Shown here: one piece after another, positions 7,818 to 16,107 of the stretch
Numbering within the stretch: position 1 is the stretch's first letter
How the letters are laid out: each line of letters opens with the position of its first letter
Assembly: GCF_018327645.1 (NCBI RefSeq)
Contig: NZ_BMAY01000004.1
Coordinates: 1 to 64,000 of the forward strand
DNA: 64,000 bases
Origin: Lactobacillus corticis
GTDB lineage: Bacteria > Bacillota > Bacilli > Lactobacillales > Lactobacillaceae
Reading direction: 5' to 3'
Translations under genes and position numbers: made by a program
The notes under the pieces: model-generated
Told to the model about the DNA's origin: nothing
The model's database searches: none
Seen by the model: only the letters and a program-made list of their open reading frames with translations

Positions 7818-9122
7818 TTAGCTAAGCGTGATTGTCTGACCGCGTTTAGGTAATATCCGCTCTCCATAGGGGTTCGTTTCCAGCTCCGGATGCAATGTGT
7901 GCACCGGACATAAAATTGCTGGTTGAACTCGGGCAATAATTTTGGCCAAATCCGCTTCATCTGCGTGCCCAGAGCAGCGAAGCAGCTTCACTTCAATCCG
8001 GCGTGCTTCAACGGCCTCAATAAATGGCCGATAAGCCGGATCAAAGTCGCCTAAAGGTTCGGCATTGGAATGAATGTAGAGCCCACCAGGCAGCAATTGG
8101 TCAAAATTGTTATTAACTTCCCACAAATATTGGTGATCATCTGCCAAAAGGCTTTGGTAGTCAACTGCCAAACTCGGATCAAGGTCTGGTTTAGCCGCCT
8201 CATCCGGAAGATAGTAGTATGGCAAATCTTTCCCTAAAGCTGCCTTTAGCAAGTGGGCGCGGCCGGCATTTAAGACTACCTTACGCGGAGATTGTTTGAT
8301 AATCTCCAATAACCGTTCAACATTAGTTGGGTAAGTATTAAAAGTCAGCTGGCGCTTGGGATTTTCCTTTTGCAGGGCAACAATTTGGGCCGTTAAGTCG
8401 ACCTCTGACTTAGGACCAGTGAATTCTTCACTGCTTTCAGCCTTAGCCTGCTTCTCCTCAGGCCAAGAAACCCCAGTCCCTTCAATAATGAACAAATCGC
8501 ACCCCTTAACTCGGTCAAGGTAAGCTTCAACCCAGTCAGGATGGTAGCCATGCAGCCGAATATCGCCGGTAAAGGCAATGGTCTTATCAGGGGTTTTAAC
8601 CACCAATCCTGTAGCACCATAGGCATCATGGTCGCTAGGCCAAACTTCAATTTGCAAATCGCCAACTTGAATCGGCTTTTTATACTCCGCCGCGATTATC
8701 GGACGCGTATAGTTCTTGGCCTTACCCGCTGCTGGCAGCAAAAAGTCGCCATTTTCATTCAAAACCGGCAGCAATTTTGCAGTTAAGGGACCAGCATACA
8801 ACGGAATTTCTGGTGCGAGCAAATTCATTGCCTTGCTGTGGTCCAGATGCAAGTGCGACATGTAAGCCGCCGCATGTTCCCAGCGATCATGATCAATAGC
8901 TTCGCCTGTGATCAGCGGATCGTAGAAATTGGGCACATCCCCAATCAGTTCATATTTAATCAGGGTTTTATAGCTTTCATCCGGCAAGGATAATTCTGGA
9001 CGATAAACTTCGCCCAGATCAAACAAGACATGCGATTTGGCATAAGCCACTTCAATCATTGGCCCGCCAATGGTCGTCAAACCATTATAGAAAGTAACAG
9101 TGGTCTTATCCTTTAAGGTCAT
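7818..9122 (-). CDS. Metallo-beta-lactamase-fold hydrolase within the ugp operon
   Basis: A 434-residue protein with the MBL metal site HLHLDH (H90, H92, D94, H95), GDI near residue 200 supplying the bridging Asp, and a C-terminal GHADEAD motif like the RMMBL segment of RNase J/CPSF-type proteins. The family includes nucleases and phosphodiesterases. There is no signal peptide, so it acts in the cytoplasm. Its start overlaps the end of ugpE by 17 bases, and ugpB follows after 53 bases. The tight coupling suggests it processes an imported phosphodiester or sugar-phosphate, but this is inference. An RNA-processing role is the alternative. Confidence 0.75.
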   Translation of the reverse strand: MTLKDKTTVTFYNGLTTIGGPMIEVAYAKSHVLFDLGEVYRPELSLPDESYKTLIKYELIGDVPNFYDPLITGEAIDHDRWEHAAAYMSHLHLDHSKAMNLLAPEIPLYAGPLTAKLLPVLNENGDFLLPAAGKAKNYTRPIIAAEYKKPIQVGDLQIEVWPSDHDAYGATGLVVKTPDKTIAFTGDIRLHGYHPDWVEAYLDRVKGCDLFIIEGTGVSWPEEKQAKAESSEEFTGPKSEVDLTAQIVALQKENPKRQLTFNTYPTNVERLLEIIKQSPRKVVLNAGRAHLLKAALGKDLPYYYLPDEAAKPDLDPSLAVDYQSLLADDHQYLWEVNNNFDQLLPGGLYIHSNAEPLGDFDPAYRPFIEAVEARRIEVKLLRCSGHADEADLAKIIARVQPAILCPVHTLHPELETNPYGERILPKRGQTITLS

Positions 9123-9930
9123 TTCTTACAACCCCCTGAATAATCTGCTTTCTAAAGATGAAGTACAGAATTAAGATCGGCAAAACAGTTAAAGTAGCTG
9201 CGGCCAATTGCAATTCCGTCTCCGCCCCGGCGTCGGAAGCAAACGATGACAATCCGTTGTTAAGCAGCCGCATCGTATCTTCATTGGTTACCAATAATGG
9301 CCAGAGGAAGGAATTCCAGCTGGAAATAAAGCTCAGCAAACCGACCGTAAAGAGGCCGCCCTTACTCATTGGAACCAGAATTTTCCAAATATAATTCCAG
9401 TCGCTTGCCCCATCAATCATTGAGGCCTTGTAGATGGTCTTAGAAATTGAGCCAAAATATGACTGCAAATAATACATGTAGAAAATTGACGTCAAGAATG
9501 GCAAAACCAAACCTAAGTAGGTATTCAATAAGCCCAGTCTAGCAATGGTGTTGTAGTTGGTGAAGATAATTGCTTCGCCAGGAACCATCAAGAGACTTAG
9601 CATCACCATTTGCAAAATTTTCTTGCCCTTAAATTCCAAGTTGACCATGGCAAAAGCGCCCAAGAGTGAATTCAAGAGACTCACAATTGTCGTCACGCTG
9701 GCAACAATGAAGGTGTTTAAAAAGTAACGAGCAAATGGCGCTTGTTTGAACACTTTAGCATAGTTGCCCCATTGGAAGTGCTTGGGAATTATGGTTGGCG
9801 GGATGGCAGTAGTTTCTTGGAAGGACATCAAGCCGCCTAAAATCATATAAATGAAAGGGAAAATCGTGATGATGGCAAAAATGGTCAAAATGATATAGGC
9901 AACTAAAGTGCCAACATGCAGTTTTTTCAT
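9106..9930 (-). CDS. ugpE: ABC transporter permease, UgpE/MalG type
   Basis: A 274-residue inner-membrane permease with six predicted helices. The EAA loop near residues 170-190 (YKASMIDGASDWNYIWKI) docks to the ATPase. It pairs with the adjacent 288-residue permease, whose stop directly abuts this start. The C-terminus overlaps the metallohydrolase start by 17 bases, implying translational coupling. Substrate is inferred from the cluster as glycerol-3-phosphate or a related compound. Confidence 0.85.
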   Translation of the reverse strand: MKKLHVGTLVAYIILTIFAIITIFPFIYMILGGLMSFQETTAIPPTIIPKHFQWGNYAKVFKQAPFARYFLNTFIVASVTTIVSLLNSLLGAFAMVNLEFKGKKILQMVMLSLLMVPGEAIIFTNYNTIARLGLLNTYLGLVLPFLTSIFYMYYLQSYFGSISKTIYKASMIDGASDWNYIWKILVPMSKGGLFTVGLLSFISSWNSFLWPLLVTNEDTMRLLNNGLSSFASDAGAETELQLAAATLTVLPILILYFIFRKQIIQGVVRNDLKG

Positions 9931-10797
9931 TTAGTTCTCCCCGATCTTCTTCATTAACTTACGTTGCAGGAAAGTAGTCAGCAGGATTAACAGGAACAAG
10001 ATAACCGTTGCGGCCATCGCTACTCCAGGCGTACCGACCATTTGGAACTTGTTGTAGATGTAGAACACGGCTACTGAGGCAGAGTTTCCGACCCCGGCTT
10101 GACCGTTGAACAAGGCGTAAATTGAGGTATATACCTTGAAAGCGGAAATTACATCCATCGTCAGCAAGAAAGCCAAAGTTGGCACCAATTGCGGCATGGT
10201 AATCCGCCAGAATTTTTCGTTGGAGCTGGCACCATACATTTCTGCAATCGTGTAAAAATTAGGATCGATATTCCGCAAAGCCCCCATCAAAATAACAATG
10301 TTGAAGGCTAACGAAGTCCAAATTCCGAAAATGATAACGGTAATCATGGACATTGACGGATCATCAAGCCAGTTAGCAGTTGGCAAGTGGAAAAATTTCA
10401 AAACAAAGTTTAAAATCCCATAGTCCCCATTGAAGATGTAGCGGAAAACAATTCCGATGGCAATCGTAGAGGTAACGTAGGGCATAAAGAAGGTCGTTTC
10501 CCAGAACGACTTATGCTTTACCTTGCTGAAAATCATCCAGGCAAGCATCACTGAGATGGCAAGCCCGATAGGCACGGTCACAACAGCATACAAAATTGTA
10601 TGACTCATCGATGACCAGAATTCGGGATCGCTGAAAATATATTTATAGTTGCTAAAGCCGGTCCAAGATAAATTAATCAATGAGCCGCTTTGAAAACTCA
10701 TCACAAAGGCTCTCAGGATCGGCCAAATTAGGAACAAGGTTGACAGGATAACCGTCGGCGCTAAAAAGAGCCAAGCCTTAGTTTGATTCTTCTTCAT
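9931..10797 (-). CDS. ugpA: ABC transporter permease, UgpA/MalF type
   Basis: A 288-residue permease with six predicted helices and an EAA loop (AEMYGASSNEKFWRITMP, near residues 185-205). Its ATG overlaps the ugpC stop codon by one base (TAATG), and the next permease starts immediately after its own stop, so ugpC, ugpA and ugpE are translated as a coupled block. It forms the membrane channel with UgpE. Confidence 0.85.
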   Translation of the reverse strand: MKKNQTKAWLFLAPTVILSTLFLIWPILRAFVMSFQSGSLINLSWTGFSNYKYIFSDPEFWSSMSHTILYAVVTVPIGLAISVMLAWMIFSKVKHKSFWETTFFMPYVTSTIAIGIVFRYIFNGDYGILNFVLKFFHLPTANWLDDPSMSMITVIIFGIWTSLAFNIVILMGALRNIDPNFYTIAEMYGASSNEKFWRITMPQLVPTLAFLLTMDVISAFKVYTSIYALFNGQAGVGNSASVAVFYIYNKFQMVGTPGVAMAATVILFLLILLTTFLQRKLMKKIGEN

Positions 10798-11882
10798 TAG
10801 TAAACACGTGTCCCTTCCTTAGTAAAGAGGAAGATGCGGTCCAGCCGCATACTCAGCTGTACCTGGTCGCCGCGTTGAATAGTAGTTTCCAGGTTAACCA
10901 GTGAGCGAGCTTGGATGCCGTCATGATCAAATTTGAGGATCCGTTCACGGCCAATTAATTCCACATCGCTGATTTTGGCCGTAAAATGTCCTTGTTCAGA
11001 CGGCAAAATATTTTCTGGACGAACCGATAAAGTATATTCGCCAGGAGTTAACTCGCCCTTGATCCGATCTTGGTCTAAGGCAGCAAGGGGAATTTCAAAG
11101 TCGCTGCCGCTAATTTTGCCATCGGCAATTTTAACCGCAAAATTGTCAATTACTGGATTGCCAACAAAGTTAGCTACAAAGTAATTATTGGGTTCCAGGT
11201 AGAAGTTTTGACCGACGTCATCTTGCTGGATTACCCCATTATTGAAGAGAATAATTTTATCGCCAATCGATAAAGCTTCTTCTTGGTCGTGCGTAACAAA
11301 TAAAGTCGTAATGCCCACCCGCTTTACCAATGAGCGGATTTCTTCACGAATTTTCAGACGCAGCCGGGCATCAAGGTTACTTAAAGGTTCATCCATCAGC
11401 AAAATTTGCGGCTCTTGCACTAAAGCCCGCGCAATCGCCACCCGCTGCTGCTGACCACCAGACAAGTTGCCCGGTTTTTGGTTGGCTAATTCCGTAATTT
11501 GCGTGATTTCCATGTACTTCTTGGCAACTTTTTCCGCTTCGGCCTTGCTGCGCTTATTCTTCCCTACCGTGAGCGGGAACATTACGTTTTGCAGCACCGT
11601 CATATGCGGATATAGCGCATAATTCTGGAAAACATAGCCGATTTGCCGGTCTTTTGGCGCCACCTTAACGACCGATTTGCCGTTAAAGAGAATGTCGCCG
11701 CTGGTTGGATCAAGCAAACCAGCCAGCATGTTCAGCATAGTTGTCTTCCCGCAGCCAGAAGGCCCCAATAAACAAACCAGGTCCCCCTTTTTTACGGAAA
11801 AACTCACGTCCTTCAAAGCTTCATGACCGTTGTCATAAACCTTGCGGAGATTCTTTACTTGGACAAATTGTTCATCAATCAT
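10797..11882 (-). CDS. ugpC: ABC transporter ATP-binding protein, UgpC/MsmK/MalK type
   Basis: 361 residues from ATG at 11882. It has Walker A GPSGCGKTT, signature LSGGQQQR, Walker B LLMDEP followed by SNLDA, the H-loop His in FVTHDQ, and a C-terminal TOBE-type domain (about 240-361). This is the ATPase for the importer encoded downstream. A GTG five codons upstream (11897) is also in frame; neither start has a good ribosome site, but the ATG fits the family N-terminus. It is the first gene of the operon. MalK-type ATPases can serve several importers. Confidence 0.85.
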   Translation of the reverse strand: MIDEQFVQVKNLRKVYDNGHEALKDVSFSVKKGDLVCLLGPSGCGKTTMLNMLAGLLDPTSGDILFNGKSVVKVAPKDRQIGYVFQNYALYPHMTVLQNVMFPLTVGKNKRSKAEAEKVAKKYMEITQITELANQKPGNLSGGQQQRVAIARALVQEPQILLMDEPLSNLDARLRLKIREEIRSLVKRVGITTLFVTHDQEEALSIGDKIILFNNGVIQQDDVGQNFYLEPNNYFVANFVGNPVIDNFAVKIADGKISGSDFEIPLAALDQDRIKGELTPGEYTLSVRPENILPSEQGHFTAKISDVELIGRERILKFDHDGIQARSLVNLETTIQRGDQVQLSMRLDRIFLFTKEGTRVY

Positions 11883-11910
11883 AAATATACACACCACAAT
11901 ATATAGTCTC

Positions 11911-11959
11911 TTGCTAGCAATTTCTTCTTAATTTTAAGCTATTAGAGCATAAATTACAA
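11911..11959 (-). promoter_or_regulatory. ugp operon promoter with a palindrome in the leader
   Basis: Minus strand -35 TTGTAA (11954-11959) and -10 TAAAAT (11931-11936) are 17 bp apart. About ten bases downstream of the -10 lies the perfect 10-bp palindrome TTGCTAGCAA (11911-11920), a possible operator. A second AT-rich -10-like element (TATATT) lies close to the start codon. Upstream, the sequence AAAGCCGAATWTT occurs twice. No canonical cre site is seen. Confidence 0.5.
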
Positions 11960-12094
11960 TTATAAATATTCGGCTTTAAGCTACTCACAAGCTAACTGGG
12001 TGATTTTATTTCTGCTTTGTATGGATTTTTTGCATATTTTTTCACAAAAGCAAAACTAAAATTCGGCTTTTCAATATCTTGTGTTTTGCCTAAC

Positions 12095-12124
12095 AAAAAA
12101 GCGCTCGTAACAGCGCCTTTTTTT
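12095..12124 (-). terminator. Terminator of the pepT-to-pepD operon
   Basis: GC-rich inverted repeat of AGGCGCT with AGCGCT, followed by six T on the minus strand. It begins at the stop codon of the dipeptidase gene. Confidence 0.75.
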
Positions 12125-13541
12125 ACAGATTATTGCCTAAATCAAATTTGAATTGCGAACTTTCCAAAGCTTGCCGGGTCAAATCACTAGTTAACGTTTG
12201 TGTTTTCTTGGTAATTGTGGCTGCCGTTTTGGCATTCTCTGCCGTCAAAAACTCGCTTAAGGCAGCTTTTTCTTGGTCACTAGCCGCCGCATCAATCGCA
12301 TCAATTCGGCCTACTGCATAGCTTTGGCATTGATCGCGATATTCATTAACTTGATTAATAAATTGGTGGTAGCGCGGCTCGATCAGCACTTGGAGGTTTT
12401 TATACAGCCAGTAGGCACTGGTCAAATCGACTTCATGATCAGCCTTTTGGTAGTTGGCTGGCGTGTCATTAATATTGGTGTAAAACGGCACATATGGCGA
12501 ATAAGCATAAAAGCCTAAATTTAACCACTGAATAGCAGCATACTCGGGGGCTACGCCACTTCTAATTTGCAAAATACTTGATTCTTGATTGCGATCCAAA
12601 GCGATCGACCGGAACAGCTTGCCCTTTTCCTGATCGCTGGCAAAAGTCCCCATAGGATCAAATTCTGTGCCATTATAGTGACTAGACAAGAAAAATTCGA
12701 CGTCTTCGATACTAATCTTGCGTTCAGGCTTACGAGTAAAGGGCAGGTTTTGGCTGCGCGGATCTTGGCTAATGCTTGGGTTAAACAACTTCTGCCCATA
12801 CCAGGTCCGAGGCGTGTTGTAGTAACTGTCAGCTTCGTTTTGCGTCCCAAAGATATTGCGGAAATTAAAACCGTGACTGGCTGGATTCAGGTGATGTTTT
12901 TCGACAAACTCCCGAATGGTGCTGGCATACATAAAATTGTCGGGGTCGTCAAAGTCAATTTCTTCAATGACTTGAATATTAGGACAAATTGCGTAGGAAT
13001 CATCTGGAATTCGAGCTGCCACCCATTGGTGGCCGGCGCCGGTTTCAAAGTACCAAACCTCGTCTTGGTCGGAAAAAGCAATCCCATTCGATTCGCCGGT
13101 ACCATATTTTTCAATCAGCTGCCCCAGTCGCTTGACGCCTTCCCGCGCTGTCTTGACAAAAGGCAAAACGATGGCCAGCATCGAATCCTCATTTATGCCA
13201 TTTTCTACCAAGGGATCATGGCCCAAGCAGCGGGCGTTGGTAAATTCAGTTTCAGTCGCTGACATAGCCACGTTGTATTCGTTTATTCCCTGCTCATCCC
13301 ATGCCCCAGCACTTTGATCGCTGTTGGGCGTGCAAGTGTAGCGGGCACCTTGACCCGACAAATGCATCTTAAAACCGTTATAAGTCGAAACGTAATCTTC
13401 GTCGTAGTTTTTGGCTGGACGCACCACAAAAGTCTTTTCATTAATGGCGCCGTGGGCGTCTTCATCCCGGGCAATGATGGTTGAATTGTCCAAACTTGCC
13501 TTTTTACCAACTAAAATTGCTGTACAATTATCTTTTTGCAT
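12123..13541 (-). CDS. pepD: C69-family dipeptidase (PepD)
   Basis: A 472-residue cytoplasmic dipeptidase of the N-terminal nucleophile C69 family. The sequence NCTAILVGKKASLD at the N-terminus is the family hallmark, with Cys6 as the nucleophile exposed after removal of a five-residue propeptide. IARDEDAHG (about 23-31) also matches the family. It hydrolyses dipeptides from peptide uptake. Its ATG lies two bases after the stop of the nuclease gene, so translation is coupled. It is the last gene before the terminator. Lactobacilli often carry several paralogues. Confidence 0.9.
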   Translation of the reverse strand: MQKDNCTAILVGKKASLDNSTIIARDEDAHGAINEKTFVVRPAKNYDEDYVSTYNGFKMHLSGQGARYTCTPNSDQSAGAWDEQGINEYNVAMSATETEFTNARCLGHDPLVENGINEDSMLAIVLPFVKTAREGVKRLGQLIEKYGTGESNGIAFSDQDEVWYFETGAGHQWVAARIPDDSYAICPNIQVIEEIDFDDPDNFMYASTIREFVEKHHLNPASHGFNFRNIFGTQNEADSYYNTPRTWYGQKLFNPSISQDPRSQNLPFTRKPERKISIEDVEFFLSSHYNGTEFDPMGTFASDQEKGKLFRSIALDRNQESSILQIRSGVAPEYAAIQWLNLGFYAYSPYVPFYTNINDTPANYQKADHEVDLTSAYWLYKNLQVLIEPRYHQFINQVNEYRDQCQSYAVGRIDAIDAAASDQEKAALSEFLTAENAKTAATITKKTQTLTSDLTRQALESSQFKFDLGNNL

Positions 13542-13543
13542 TA

Positions 13544-14419
13544 TTAATTTTCACTTTCACTTACTTTTACACTAGCATCCCGCTTGGCCCGACCATTGGC
13601 ATAGTTAAAGCTATATCCAGGCTGGACGTTATAAAGATAAACATTGAAATCCAGTTTGCCGTCGGTCGAAACTGCCTGCAGGTTGATTCCGCGTGCCATT
13701 AATTCTGACCCGCGAAAAATTGGCGTTGCCTGATAAATTACCTTTTTCCCTTGACGCAGCGCCGTTCTAACCTTGGCTTCAAAAATGGTTTGGATCTTCT
13801 GATTAGAATAAGCCGATTGGGTAAACAAATTCTTGGGATTGTTCTGGTCGCCGCTTTGGTTATTCGGGTTATACTGCCCATCTTGGTCAATCCCAGCTGA
13901 AACTGAATATGCGATCAAATGTCCCCGATTGTAAATCTGATTGCGCCCATGATTGCTGTGCCAACCAGTCGGTTCAACATATTGACGCACGCGCAGGCTG
14001 TCATTGGCGACGTTTCTTTTTTCCAAAAAGGCCGTATTGGAACTACTGGTCCGATTCAGCTTATCCAGATTGGCATAGATGACCTTGTTAACCTTCCAAG
14101 CATGTTTGATCAAGGTACTGTGATTGTTATTGACATAAACAAAGGCCTGGCTGCCTGATTTAAAATTCAGCTTGGCCAGCTTTTGATAATCACTCGCTGA
14201 TAAGCCGCCATATGACTTGGTGGCCGTTTTAGCTGAATTAAGCGTGCTGGAAGCTGAACTAGCAGATTGGTCGCTTTGGCCAATTAAATCAGTAAAATGA
14301 CTGGTTTGAAAGCTGCTTTGTCCGCCACTAGTGCCAACACCCCAAATTACGGCTATGGCTACTATCAGGATTGACAGGAGGGAATTGGTTTGCCGCTTGC
14401 GTCTTCGTCTTCGTGCCAT
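13544..14419 (-). CDS. Membrane-anchored DNA/RNA non-specific endonuclease (EndA-like)
   Basis: 291 residues from ATG at 14419 (AGGAGGAAAGC upstream). A very basic N-terminus (MARRRRRKRQ) and one membrane helix (about 13-30) place the catalytic part outside. The nuclease core contains NRGHL (164-168), corresponding to the DRGH motif of EndA/NucA-type enzymes, with H167 as general base. It also has the metal-binding region with N197 and the QSAYSNQ segment. The Asp-to-Asn change before RGH is known in relatives. In streptococci such enzymes degrade DNA during uptake; nutrient scavenging is an alternative. It lies in an operon between DnaQ/BRCT and PepD genes. Confidence 0.85.
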   Translation of the reverse strand: MARRRRRKRQTNSLLSILIVAIAVIWGVGTSGGQSSFQTSHFTDLIGQSDQSASSASSTLNSAKTATKSYGGLSASDYQKLAKLNFKSGSQAFVYVNNNHSTLIKHAWKVNKVIYANLDKLNRTSSSNTAFLEKRNVANDSLRVRQYVEPTGWHSNHGRNQIYNRGHLIAYSVSAGIDQDGQYNPNNQSGDQNNPKNLFTQSAYSNQKIQTIFEAKVRTALRQGKKVIYQATPIFRGSELMARGINLQAVSTDGKLDFNVYLYNVQPGYSFNYANGRAKRDASVKVSESEN

Positions 14420-14429
14420 GCTTTCCTCC

Positions 14430-15386
14430 TTACCTCCGTGCCCAATCATCAAATACTGCTAAGAAGAAGCTTTCCGTCCAGCATTTGATCGGGTTGTGTT
14501 CTGCTTGCAGCGATCTAGCCGCTTTAATTGCGGGCAGGTCGCCCTTGAAAAATTCTCGGTCCCCGGCAATAACATAGTCCGTGAGCGGATTAACTTCTTC
14601 TCGCAAGTCAGCCCCTAAATTGCTGAGGGCTTGACCTAGTTCGCTGCGTCCACTGGCTAAATCTCCCGCTAAGACAATCCGTTTATGATCAAATTGACTA
14701 AAGCGCACCAAATCACGCGAGGTCGGGAGCGGCTGGGACAGGTCGACCGTCTTCAATTGCTGGGTTAGTTCTTCTTCCAGGTTTGCCGGTGCTAATTTTT
14801 GCAACTCGTTGTAGACGCGAATCGTATCCATCGAATCTTGCAGCCCGCGGTGTTCTTCAGTTTGCGCAATATTAAGTCGCTGCAGCAAATCGACCAAGCG
14901 ATTGTGACGCTGACGAGGATAAAGTCCCCGCGCCAAGCGCAGCACATCGATATAATCGTTATCTAAACGCGGTGCCTTAAATTTTTCACAGGCATCATAA
15001 ACAAAATTCAAATCGAAATTAACATTGTAACCCGCGATCAGATCGGAACCGATAAAATCACGAAATTCAGCTATTGCCTGTTTAACGGGCTTGCCTTCGT
15101 CTTCCAAAAGCTGCTGGGTAATCCCGTTAAGCTTGGTGATAAAGGCGGGCACCCGATTATTCCCCGGGTACTTAACCAGCGTAGAATAGGTATCTACTAC
15201 CTGCCCTTGGCGGACTTTAACCGCACCTAAATCAGTAATTCGATCGCGGTATGGGGCAAGACCGGTAGTTTCAATATCAATCATCGTGTAATCATCATAA
15301 AACCCCGGGTGTTCTCGCCCCTTTTGCCGCAACTTGTCTTGTGCTCCAGGAATCTGCAAGATTCCGTGATCAATTGTTATTGCCAT
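14430..15386 (-). CDS. DnaQ-like 3'-5' exonuclease with C-terminal BRCT domain
   Basis: 318 residues. The DEDDh exonuclease domain spans about 33-200, with DIETTG (D37, E39) as motif I, NVNFDLNF as motif II, and HRGLQDSMDT supplying the His-Asp pair of motif III. A BRCT-like domain follows (about 225-318). This architecture is common for stand-alone epsilon-like proteins in Firmicutes and points to DNA repair or proofreading rather than being the PolC-embedded exonuclease. The start has AAGGAG six bases upstream. The EndA-like nuclease follows after 10 bp. Confidence 0.85.
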   Translation of the reverse strand: MAITIDHGILQIPGAQDKLRQKGREHPGFYDDYTMIDIETTGLAPYRDRITDLGAVKVRQGQVVDTYSTLVKYPGNNRVPAFITKLNGITQQLLEDEGKPVKQAIAEFRDFIGSDLIAGYNVNFDLNFVYDACEKFKAPRLDNDYIDVLRLARGLYPRQRHNRLVDLLQRLNIAQTEEHRGLQDSMDTIRVYNELQKLAPANLEEELTQQLKTVDLSQPLPTSRDLVRFSQFDHKRIVLAGDLASGRSELGQALSNLGADLREEVNPLTDYVIAGDREFFKGDLPAIKAARSLQAEHNPIKCWTESFFLAVFDDWARR

Positions 15387-15440
15387 TGCTCCTTCTATCC
15401 TTTTCTTTGTGCTTCTCTGCTTTTTTGCTCTTTTTTCTGC

Positions 15441-16097
15441 TTAATTTACCAGTTCGTGAAGCCAGTCCGCATCCCCTTTGACTAAATGCCAATTAGCAAA
15501 TTGCCGGCTTAAGTGAACCAGCGGATCAGCTAATTGGGGAGTGGTTTCATCTACCCCGAGCTGCACCAACAAGACCTGATCATCTTCGGCACCAGTCAAA
15601 AACCACCGAAAGCGCGTGTTGGCATCAGTATCTGGATAAAAATGCTGACTTAAGGGCACATGCAGTTCCATTTCACGGCCGCATTTAGCACATTTGGGAA
15701 CTGATCCTTGACCGGCCAGGTAAGCTTTGACCGTTGCTAAGTCTGACAATTGCCCATGGTTAATGCCACTTGAACATTGCATGACGGTCCAATCGCCATT
15801 TAAGTTAAAAATTCGCTGCTCATTAAAGCCGGCTGCTTCAAAGTAATGCTCAAATGAACTGGTAGCAATAAAATATTCTTTTCCAGCAAGCAGTTTGCGC
15901 ACATCGCTAAAAGCGGCTGGCTCTTGAAAATTCAAGGTCTTTTGGCCAATCAACTCGCTCCATTTGGCCCACCGTTCAGGCCAAGCAAGTTGCTGGGCTT
16001 TTTCTAATTCAGCAAAATCATCCAAGGGCAAAAATTGGTTGCCACAGGCTAAAACGATTTTGTCGGCATCATGCCAAAGTTTATTTGGTAAATTCAT
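15441..16097 (-). CDS. Sirtuin-like (SirTM-related) protein with degenerate NAD site
   Basis: A 218-residue protein resembling the sirtuin class found with macrodomains in Firmicutes. The C-terminal two thirds align well: a strand ending IATSSFEHYF where sirtuins have TTNVDHQF, RIFNLNGDW, a zinc ribbon (C108, C136, C139), and LLVQLGVDETTPQL where the family has the E-L-G-V-G-x-N-T-P signature. The N-terminal NAD loop (GAGxS) reads ACGNQF, the Asn of TN is Ser81, and the Asp is Glu83. It is also 60-80 residues shorter than active SirTMs. No macrodomain, GcvH-like or lipoate-ligase gene is nearby. Activity is doubtful. It sits in the pepT operon. Confidence 0.65.
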   Translation of the reverse strand: MNLPNKLWHDADKIVLACGNQFLPLDDFAELEKAQQLAWPERWAKWSELIGQKTLNFQEPAAFSDVRKLLAGKEYFIATSSFEHYFEAAGFNEQRIFNLNGDWTVMQCSSGINHGQLSDLATVKAYLAGQGSVPKCAKCGREMELHVPLSQHFYPDTDANTRFRWFLTGAEDDQVLLVQLGVDETTPQLADPLVHLSRQFANWHLVKGDADWLHELVN

Positions 16098-16107
16098 AAA
16101 ATCCTCT

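Noticed and set aside
11990-12080. Repeated AAAGCCGAATWTT upstream of ugpC as an operator pair
   Set aside because: The two copies are far apart (about 100 bp) and outside the predicted promoter; too little support for a regulatory claim.
12585-13262. Long 225-codon plus-strand open frame
   Set aside because: It lies wholly inside pepD on the opposite strand; pepD has the full C69 family sequence and operon context.
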